In this document: piece after piece, positions 1 to 5,635 of the stretch
How positions within the stretch are numbered: position 1 is the first letter of the stretch
Layout of the letters: the number at the start of each line of letters is the position of its first letter
NCBI GenBank assembly: GCA_964371655.1
Contig: CAYJOD010000141.1
Location: forward strand, 1-11,823
DNA: 11,823 nt
Source: CAZGSN01 sp964371655
GTDB taxonomy: Bacteria; Desulfobacterota; Binatia; HRBIN30
Reading direction: 5' to 3'
Translations under genes and position numbers: made by a program
Notes under the pieces: generated by a model
The model's database searches: none
What the model saw: the letters and a program-made list of their open reading frames with translations, nothing else
Told to the model about the DNA's origin: nothing

Positions 1-39
1 ACCTTGGTGGTATAGGCTTCTAGCCTGTACCACCAAGGT
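1..39. repeat. Palindromic repeat, copy 1 (GGTGGTA-AGGCT family)
   Basis: A nearly perfect hairpin: ACCTTGGTGGTA (1-12) and AGGCT (14-18) pair with AGCCT (22-26) and TACCACCAAGGT (28-39). There is one non-Watson-Crick pair (T13-G27) and a three-base loop. A second copy of the same core lies at 83-109. The repeat falls inside the open reading frame of the minus-strand gene at 1-638, so it either interrupts that gene or has been absorbed into its coding sequence. Such cores recur as dispersed repeats in many environmental high-GC genomes; that statement is from memory and not tested here. Confidence 0.8.
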
Positions 40-638
40 TGCTTCAAACCCGGGTGCCCAACCACCCTCGCCACGCCTCCCGGTGGTACAGGCTGGAAGC
101 CTATACCACTGTGTCGGCTGTCACCGACACGATGGCCAAGCTCCAAGGCCGGCCGCGCCTGCCGCAGATCGACGGGCGCAGCGCCGGCAGGAGCGGCGCC
201 GCTCTGTGGCTCCGCGGGCTTCTCGGCGAGAGGGATCCCAATCCTAAGCCGGACATGATCCACGGGCAGGCCGTTCTCCTTGTCCGCGAACGCTTGCAGA
301 CCGCGCCAGGTGTCGCGCGCGAGGCGCGACGCAAATTCGGCGTCATCTTGCGGCAAGTCGCTCTTGTCGACGAGCCATCGCGCCGGCTGCGCCGACAATC
401 GTGCCACGATATGTGGCTTGGCCGCCTCTTTGCCGCCGTGCCGGCGTTCCCACAGCTGCTTCCGACGCGAGATCACCGGCTTCGGGATCGGGCCGGCGAC
501 GGCGCGCGAGACGTGGCCGAGCGGGCAGTCCTGCGGCGACGGAGTGACGACGCCGGTCTCGGCGAAGGCTGCCGACGTCGCGAATACAAGGAGAAGAAAG
601 GCCGTCCCGTGTTGGAACCTAGCTCGCTTCGCTCTCAC
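1..638 (-). CDS. Secreted protein, N-terminal part only (possible glucan-processing / DUF3131-like protein)
   Basis: This is an open frame on the minus strand with no stop down to base 1 (212 codons visible). The likely start is GTG at 638. It gives a textbook signal peptide: basic RAKRAR, a hydrophobic stretch TAFLLLVFATSAA, and an A-F-A cleavage site near residue 26. Codons have strong G/C third positions through about residue 170, which supports real coding. Residues 103-131 (LARDTW.. then GLPVDHVRL) resemble the start of DUF3131/glucoamylase-like families, where a W-containing helix precedes a GLP.D.V motif; this is weak recognition. It lies 205 bases behind opgH on the same strand, so a role in periplasmic glucan processing is plausible. 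From about residue 177 the frame reads through palindromic repeats (109 down to 1), so the gene may be disrupted. An in-frame ATG at 707 exists but lies inside a repeat. No good ribosome binding site is seen. Confidence 0.6.
   Translation of the reverse strand, partial: MRAKRARFQHGTAFLLLVFATSAAFAETGVVTPSPQDCPLGHVSRAVAGPIPKPVISRRKQLWERRHGGKEAAKPHIVARLSAQPARWLVDKSDLPQDDAEFASRLARDTWRGLQAFADKENGLPVDHVRLRIGIPLAEKPAEPQSGAAPAGAAPVDLRQARPALELGHRVGDSRHSGIGFQPVPPGGVARVVGHPGLKQPWWYRLEAYTTK
83..109. repeat. Palindromic repeat, copy 2 (GGTGGTA-AGGCT family)
   Basis: GTGGTA (83-88) and AGGCT (90-94) pair with AGCCT (98-102) and TACCAC (104-109). There is a GGA loop and one mismatch (C89-A103). It has the same core as the hairpin at 1-39, about 44 bases away. 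The two copies and the sequence between them occupy the last visible part of the minus-strand secreted-protein frame. Confidence 0.75.
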
Positions 639-644
639 ACTGGG

Positions 645-745
645 TAGGGACAAAGGGAGCGAGGGGCAGAGGGGCAGAGGGAAACGCGGGCGCTGACCAT
701 CGGTCATCCCTTTGCCCCTGACCCCTTTGTCCCTCTGTCCCTTCG
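645..745. repeat. Long purine/pyrimidine palindrome between opgH and the next gene
   Basis: A purine-rich arm (645-683, repeated AGGG/GGGCAGAGGG words) faces a pyrimidine-rich arm (707-745, repeated CCCTTTG/CCCTCTG words). The centre is a small perfect hairpin, TGACC-ATC-GGTCA (694-706). The arms match imperfectly. It lies between the opgH stop (844) and the GTG start at 638. On RNA it could fold into a strong stem and act as a transcript stabiliser or partial terminator, but there is no clear U-tract. The rest of the gap (746-843) shows nothing convincing. Confidence 0.7.
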
Positions 746-843
746 CTTTGTGCAATAGCCGAGACCTCCAGCACGATGCAGAACCCTCCGGCAAGCATGT
801 CGGCGAGAGGGTCGACTGTCTGCGAGTGGGGCAACGCATGCCA

Positions 844-3462
844 CTACGCCCTTCCCGGCCGGCCCCAAGCTTGCGCTTTCTCGTGCGGCAGGGCCCAGAT
901 GCGTTCGTGAAGCTCGACGATCAGGGCCGGGTCGAGCAGCAGGACCTTGCGCTGCTGCGGGTTGAGGGCCTGCGGCCCTTGCGCCAGTGCGGTCTGCAGC
1001 CACGCTAGACGCGTGGAATGGATCGAAGGTCTCAGGGAACGCGGCGCCCGCAGCAACGCACGATGCAGGGCGTTGACGTAGGGATCGACGGCGGCGCGCA
1101 CGAATCCGTCCGCTTCCGTCGCCGGCAGCTTGCGCGCCACCGCCTCCTCCCGCCGCAGCAGCTGGTCGAGCTCGCGCAGCTCGGGCGGGCGCGCGTTTTC
1201 TTCCGGAATCAGGAAGAGGCCAAAGCGCCGCGCCAGCTCCCCGGGCCGCACCCGACTGGCCAGGACCGACAGCGGCACCGACAGAATCAAGGCGCCGATG
1301 ATCGGCATGATCCACCAGAAGTAGTCGGGATTGAGCAGGTACAGACTGGTGCCCCAGGCGGTGGCGAAGAGAGTGTCGAAGCCGTGGTGGCGCAGCGCTT
1401 CGCGCCAGGCCGTTTCCTGATCCTCGCGTCCTTGCGAATCCCACTGCACGGTGCGACCGAGCAGATTTTGCACGACGAAGCGGCTGTGAAAGACCATGCG
1501 GATCGGCGCCAGCAGACTGGATAGAATCACCTCGAGGATGGCGCTCAATCCCATGCGCAAGCCGCCGCCAAAACCTTGCGCGCGCTTTTCCTTGAGGAGG
1601 ATGAGTCCAACGCTGAGAACCTTGGGCAAGAACAGAATCGCCGCGGTCACGCTGAGCAGGGCGAGGGCCCAATCTGGTCGCCAGATCGGCCACTCCGGGA
1701 ACAGGCTCGGTCCATGCGGAAAATACTCGGGCTCCTGGATGACGTCGAGAATCGCCGCCGCCGTGCTCAGGATCAGAAGGATGAACCACAGCAGCGCCGA
1801 CACGTACGAAAGCACGCCGTTGATGAACAGGATGCGGTGCGCGCCGAACAATCCCTCGCTGAACATCAGGCGCAGGTGCTGGAGGTTGCCCTGGCACCAG
1901 CGCCGATCGCGGTTCATCTCTTCGAGTAGCGTCGACGGTACTTCCTCGTAACTGCTCGGCAGGTCCAGCGCCAACCATAGGGTCCAGCCCGCCCGCCCCA
2001 TGAGTGCGGCTTCGACGAAATCGTGGCTCATGATCTCGCCGCCGAGGGGTGGCTTGCCGGGAAGCCGCGGCAGACCGCAGTGTTCGGTGAACGGTGCGAC
2101 GCGAATGATCGCATTGTGGCCCCAGTATTGACCGTCGCCGAGTTGCCAGAAGTGCAAGCCGGCGGCGAACATCGGGCCGTAGACGCGCCCGGCGAACTGT
2201 TGCGCGCGCGCCAGCAGCGAACGGCGATTCACGGCCACCGGCGCGGTTTGGATCATGCCGACGGTCGGGTTGCGCTCGATCATCTGGACCAAGCGCACCA
2301 GCGCTTCGCCGCTCATGATGCTGTCGGCGTCGAGCATGATCATGTACGTGTAGCTCTTGCCCCAACGGCGGCAGAAATCGGCGACGTTGCCGCTCTTACG
2401 TTTCAAGCGCACCTTGCGGCGGCGGTAGAAGACCTTGTCGAAGCGACCGATGCGGCGGCACCAGCGCGCCCACGCCTCTTCCTCGCGCACGTACGTCGAC
2501 GGACGATTGCTGTCGCTCAAGATGAAGAAGTCGAATTGCGGCAGCGCACCGGTGCGCTCGAGGGAGTTGTAGACCGCCTGCAGCCCGGCGAAGACTCGTT
2601 CGACCGGTTCTTCGCAGATGGGCATGACCACCGCCGTGCGGGTGCCCGCATCGATCGGCACTTCGTGCTGCGGATCGACATGGGTGATGACGAATGCGTC
2701 GCGCTTGCGCATCAACGTATAAAAACCGAACAGGGCCGTCCAGAAGCCGATCGAGATCCATCCGAACAGCGCGCCGAAGACGAGCACGATGGCCACTTCG
2801 AGCCAGGTTTTTCCCTGGTGCGGCAAGACGCTCACCATGAAGCCGCTGGCAATCACACTCGGAACCAGCACCAGCAAGGCGAGCGCGACACGGCGGCGGC
2901 GCGCCGCCCAGATCCATGGCAAGCGGCCGCGCTGCCGGCGCAGGGCGTGACCGCGCAGGGTGCGGTCCTCCGCAGGCCGTCCGCGTAGCCGATTCCACAA
3001 ACGACGCGAGGCGCGGCGCTCGATCTTCTCCGGTACCATGGAGCGACGATTCAGCTTCGGCATCGACGCCAGGCCGCCGTCGATCGGCGGCGCTGAACGC
3101 GGAGTGCGGGTGTCACGGAAACGCCGGCCGAAAAAGGCGTCGATACACCAGGTCGTGAACGGCGGGAGCGTCGCCGGCGGCGGCGGCGCCGCGCCCGCCG
3201 GGTAGATCTGCGGCAACAGCAGACGCGCACAAGCCAGCGTCGCCGTCAACGCATCGTTGTCGTCCGACCAGCCCTGCCCTTTGAGCGCCATCTGCACCGA
3301 CTCGGCGGCGATGCTGGTGCGCTCCGGCTCGGTGATGCCGAGGACTTCCAGATAGACTACGGCGCGCCGGAAGGCGGCCTTCCAATCGTGCAGCATACGC
3401 AGTGGCGAGACGACGAATTCGCGCTGCGGCTGTTCGGCTGGCGCTGATGGCGAAGCGGCCAC
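844..3462 (-). CDS. opgH: Glucans biosynthesis glucosyltransferase OpgH (MdoH)
   Basis: This is the inner-membrane GT2-family glucosyltransferase that polymerises UDP-glucose into the beta-1,2-glucan backbone of osmoregulated periplasmic glucans and moves it across the membrane. With the GTG start at 3462 it has 872 residues (E. coli OpgH: 847). Catalytic signatures are visible: SDS around residue 317, the DAD metal-binding motif at 378-380, HDF around 480-482, and RDRRWCQGN at about 518-525, the family's form of QxxRW. Strong OpgH blocks include RVYGP.F.AGLHFWQLG and YWGHNAIIRV. Membrane segments lie near residues 192-213, 221-250, 545-574, 600-624, 638-660 and 700-735. The C-terminal block RKVLLLDPALIVELHERIW also matches the family. 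The start is uncertain: TTG 3471 (overlapping the opgG stop), GTG 3462 and ATG 3396 (850 residues) are all in frame, and none has a strong ribosome binding site. The gene begins within a few bases of the opgG stop, so coupled translation is likely. Confidence 0.95.
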   Translation of the reverse strand: MAASPSAPAEQPQREFVVSPLRMLHDWKAAFRRAVVYLEVLGITEPERTSIAAESVQMALKGQGWSDDNDALTATLACARLLLPQIYPAGAAPPPPATLPPFTTWCIDAFFGRRFRDTRTPRSAPPIDGGLASMPKLNRRSMVPEKIERRASRRLWNRLRGRPAEDRTLRGHALRRQRGRLPWIWAARRRRVALALLVLVPSVIASGFMVSVLPHQGKTWLEVAIVLVFGALFGWISIGFWTALFGFYTLMRKRDAFVITHVDPQHEVPIDAGTRTAVVMPICEEPVERVFAGLQAVYNSLERTGALPQFDFFILSDSNRPSTYVREEEAWARWCRRIGRFDKVFYRRRKVRLKRKSGNVADFCRRWGKSYTYMIMLDADSIMSGEALVRLVQMIERNPTVGMIQTAPVAVNRRSLLARAQQFAGRVYGPMFAAGLHFWQLGDGQYWGHNAIIRVAPFTEHCGLPRLPGKPPLGGEIMSHDFVEAALMGRAGWTLWLALDLPSSYEEVPSTLLEEMNRDRRWCQGNLQHLRLMFSEGLFGAHRILFINGVLSYVSALLWFILLILSTAAAILDVIQEPEYFPHGPSLFPEWPIWRPDWALALLSVTAAILFLPKVLSVGLILLKEKRAQGFGGGLRMGLSAILEVILSSLLAPIRMVFHSRFVVQNLLGRTVQWDSQGREDQETAWREALRHHGFDTLFATAWGTSLYLLNPDYFWWIMPIIGALILSVPLSVLASRVRPGELARRFGLFLIPEENARPPELRELDQLLRREEAVARKLPATEADGFVRAAVDPYVNALHRALLRAPRSLRPSIHSTRLAWLQTALAQGPQALNPQQRKVLLLDPALIVELHERIWALPHEKAQAWGRPGRA

Positions 3463-3467
3463 GGTTC

Positions 3468-4988
3468 TCAAGGCAATAACACGTACGACCAGGTTTCCGT
3501 CAGGCTTTGACCGCCCTTGTCGAGAAAGGCACGCAGCTCGATCGGATCGCTGCGCTTGGGGCGCACGCGGAAGCTCAGGCGCCAGCCGCCGGTCGCCGGG
3601 TTCTTGACCACCTGCTGATCGAGCAACTCGGCGCTCTCCTCTCCGGAGGCGACACTGATCACGGCGCGGAGGACCGTCGTCGCCGGCAACGCCGCCAGAT
3701 CCGCTCCTTCGAAGTCGACGACGAAGCGGTACTTGTCGCTGCTGCCGGCACGATCGCGCCGCGTCGAAACCACGCGTCCACCCGCAAACCGTGCCGCGTC
3801 GTCGCCGAACCAAGCCAGCGTGTAGGCAAAGGTGAGCGGCTTACCCAGCACCGGCGCCGCGTCGGAAACCCAGAAGGCAACGATGTTGTCGTTGGTATCC
3901 GATTTGGTCGGGATCTCGACGAGCTCGACGCGTCCCTTCGCCCAGTCGTTGCGCGGCTTCACCCAAGCACTCGGACGGCGTTCGAAGCGCGTTTCCAGAT
4001 CCTGATAGTGATCGACATTGCGATCGCGCTGCAGCAGGCCGAAGCCTTTGGGATTCACCATCTGGAAAGCGCTCAGCTTCAAGCTGGGCGGGTTGTCGAG
4101 CGCCCGCCATAAACGTTCGCCGCCGGCGAGCTCGAGCAAGAGCCCGTCCGAGTCGTGGGCTTCGGGGCGGAAGTCGTCGAAGCGGCGCTCGGTGTTCTCG
4201 CCGTGAAAGAACATGCTCGTCAGCGGCGCGACCGCCACCTTCTGCGGCACCCGGCGCAAGAACAGGCGCCCCTCGACCTCGACCGTGGTGTCGGCGCCGG
4301 GGCGTACGATGAAGCGATACGCGCCGGTGAGACTGGGGCTGTCGAGCAGCCCGTAGATCAATATCTCGGTCGCCCACGGCACCGGCTTCACCAGCCAGAA
4401 CTCGGCGAAGTACGGGAACTCCTCCCCCGACGATAGAGCCGTGTCGATGGCCAGCCCGCGCGCCGAGATGCCGAAGTTTTCGTGCGCTCCGACGGCGCGC
4501 AGATAGGACGCGCCGAGAAACACGATCACCTCGTCATAGTAGTCGCCACGCTTGATCGGGGCGTGCACACGGAAGCCGGCGTAGCCCAACGTCTGCGGCA
4601 CCTTGCTGGCGAAGTCGTTGCCGCCGTAGTTGAAATCGCCGGGGGAAAATTCGACGCGCCGCAGGTTGTCACCATCGACGACGTTCATGAGCACCGGCCG
4701 GTCGTAGTACAGCCCGGGATGGAAGAATTGCACTTGGAAGGGCAGACCCTCGTCCTTCCACAGCGCGCGCTCGGCACGGTAGCGAATGTCTCGCCACTGG
4801 TCGTAGCTGATCTTCAGCAACCAGTCCGGCACGCGTCCGCGCGGATCGTGAAACGGCTCCTTGGCCACCGCCTCGGCTTTGGCGGCGACGTCATCGAGAT
4901 TGAATGCCGCGACCGGCGCCACGGTCGCGACCGCCAGGAAACAAGCCCCGAAGCACACGCCGATGTAATTCGTCTTCAAGCGCCCCAT
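3468..4988 (-). CDS. opgG: Glucans biosynthesis protein OpgG (MdoG), periplasmic
   Basis: This is the periplasmic partner of OpgH in osmoregulated periplasmic glucan synthesis; OpgG/OpgD proteins are assigned to GH186, with beta-1,2-glucanase activity shown for E. coli members. The product has 506 residues (E. coli OpgG: 511). The start ATG at 4988 is preferred because GGGAAG (4994-4999, minus strand) sits 5 bases upstream and the frame then opens with a signal peptide: basic GRLK, a hydrophobic core, and VAPVAA before FNLDDVA. The longer frame to 5129 adds a low-quality N-terminus. Family blocks seen in order: LGASYLRAVGA, ISARGLAIDTALSSGEEFP, LLDSPSLTGAYRF, VAPLTSMFFHG, NPKGFGLLQRDR, WAKGRVELVEIPT with TNDNIVAFW, and the ending LTETWSY. 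It is the first gene of the opgG-opgH operon. A weak promoter candidate (TTGACG, 5022-5027 on the minus strand, with CAGATT at 5000-5005) lies very close to the start. Confidence 0.96.
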   Translation of the reverse strand: MGRLKTNYIGVCFGACFLAVATVAPVAAFNLDDVAAKAEAVAKEPFHDPRGRVPDWLLKISYDQWRDIRYRAERALWKDEGLPFQVQFFHPGLYYDRPVLMNVVDGDNLRRVEFSPGDFNYGGNDFASKVPQTLGYAGFRVHAPIKRGDYYDEVIVFLGASYLRAVGAHENFGISARGLAIDTALSSGEEFPYFAEFWLVKPVPWATEILIYGLLDSPSLTGAYRFIVRPGADTTVEVEGRLFLRRVPQKVAVAPLTSMFFHGENTERRFDDFRPEAHDSDGLLLELAGGERLWRALDNPPSLKLSAFQMVNPKGFGLLQRDRNVDHYQDLETRFERRPSAWVKPRNDWAKGRVELVEIPTKSDTNDNIVAFWVSDAAPVLGKPLTFAYTLAWFGDDAARFAGGRVVSTRRDRAGSSDKYRFVVDFEGADLAALPATTVLRAVISVASGEESAELLDQQVVKNPATGGWRLSFRVRPKRSDPIELRAFLDKGGQSLTETWSYVLLP

Positions 4989-5069
4989 GCGAGCTTCCCA
5001 ATCTGGCAGTAAGGGCGATGCCGTCAAGGGGTCGGGCTGGATCTTTCGACCAGACCGAGGTTGTGGAGT

Positions 5070-5094
5070 GCGGGAGCTTGCTCCCGCTTTTCTT
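5070..5094. repeat. Short perfect hairpin with T-tract (REP-like or terminator-like)
   Basis: GCGGGAGC-TT-GCTCCCGC (5070-5087) is a perfect 8-bp stem with a two-base loop, followed by TTTTCTT. On the plus strand it has the form of an intrinsic terminator, but no plus-strand gene ends just upstream. A dispersed REP-like element is therefore more likely. It lies about 80 bases upstream of opgG. Confidence 0.65.
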
Positions 5095-5146
5095 GGGGAT
5101 GAACGCCTTGCATCCACTCTCGCAGCCATCGTCGCCAGCAGTGTGG

Positions 5147-5185
5147 CAGATCTTACGAATCACCGCTCCCTTACGGTCGCGGCTC
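5147..5185. repeat. Dispersed repeat (ACCGCTCCCTTACGGTCGCGG core)
   Basis: The segment reading ACCGCTCCCTTACGGTCGCG with AGATCTTACGAATC just before it matches a short sequence I recall as very common between genes in several environmental bacterial phyla. Only one copy is present in this window, so its repeat nature cannot be shown from the window alone. Confidence 0.4.
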
Positions 5186-5225
5186 AGGTCGGTATGCGGG
5201 ACCTTGGGTATTGGGTCACGTTGAT

Positions 5226-5324
5226 TGTCATTCCGAGCCGTCGCAATTTCCGCGGCGAGGAATCTTCCGGCGGCTACATGGGCACGACATTCCAGGGCAG
5301 ATCCTCGCTTCGCTCGGAATGACA
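5226..5324. repeat. 99-bp inverted-repeat element (MITE-like)
   Basis: Terminal inverted repeats TGTCATTCCGAGC (5226-5238) and GCTCGGAATGACA (5312-5324) are perfect over 13 bases. A second inner pair, GCGAGGAATCT (5255-5265) and AGATCCTCGC (5299-5308), is nearly perfect. The middle carries no reading frame. The sequence is of a kind seen widely as a short non-coding dispersed element. No clear target-site duplication is visible. Confidence 0.8.
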
Positions 5325-5394
5325 TCGAGCGAAAATATCAAACAGACCCACCACCTTCTGCTGGTCCACGGACGGGGCTAGTTGTATTGAGCTT

Positions 5395-5609
5395 TCGTAA
5401 CCGTTTAGCTGTATGAAGTTGAAGGCTGCATGCACCGGAGTGCCCCTCGATACGCCGCCAAAAGAAGGCGGCTACTCGGGGCGAACGGTTTGGCGTGTAG
5501 TCTCAGCAGCTTTTGTCCGTTCGTCCCGAGTAGGCCCCGTCTTCCCAGGGGCCGTATCGAGGGACCGCCCGGAGATAAGCACGTACTTCAGACTGCTAAA
5601 CGGTTACGA
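5395..5609. repeat. 215-bp nested palindromic element upstream of the ABC gene
   Basis: Outer arms at 5395-5419 and 5585-5609 are inverted copies matching at 23 of 25 bases, with a perfect 15-base core (TCGTAACCGTTTAGC). Inside are two copies of a smaller palindrome in opposite orientation. Unit A (5444-5488) starts CCCTCGATACG, has a GCCGCC/GGCGGC hairpin and ends CGAACGG. Unit B (5517-5563) starts CCGTTCG, has a GGCCCC/GGGGCC hairpin and ends CGTATCGAGGG. The A and B outer arms match at 16 of 17 bases (5472-5488 against 5517-5533). The outer right arm ends 26 bases before the ABC start codon. Confidence 0.85.
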
Positions 5610-5635
5610 GCTTTCGAGGATGTTGTCGACTTTGC

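Larger units (their letters stand above)
4989..5635. other. Divergent intergenic region filled with dispersed repeats
   Basis: These 647 bases separate opgG (minus) from the ABC transporter gene (plus). No credible gene is seen; the small frames here have no family features and cross the repeats. Four separate repeat units can be recognised (5070-5094, 5147-5185, 5226-5324, 5395-5609). The promoters of both flanking operons should lie here, but no strong -35/-10 pair stands out. Confidence 0.8.

Noticed and set aside
39..647. 202-codon plus-strand frame at the left edge
   Set aside because: It begins in a repeat and has no recognisable features. The minus-strand frame in the same region has a signal peptide and proper codon bias.
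619..834. 71-codon minus-strand frame directly behind opgH
   Set aside because: Its start is TTG, the second half is translated repeat (645-745), and no family is recognised. A remnant is possible but cannot be supported.
704..2365. 553-codon minus-strand frame inside opgH
   Set aside because: It lies in another frame of the same strand as opgH, is very rich in Arg, Ala and Pro, and has no family features. It is a by-product of high GC content.
2023..2988. 321-codon plus-strand frame opposite opgH
   Set aside because: It is antisense to a certain gene; its His/Asp/Arg/Ala-rich translation reflects the complement of opgH codons.
5070..5094. Intrinsic terminator for a plus-strand gene
   Set aside because: The stem and T-tract look right, but no plus-strand gene ends upstream; listed as a REP-like hairpin instead.
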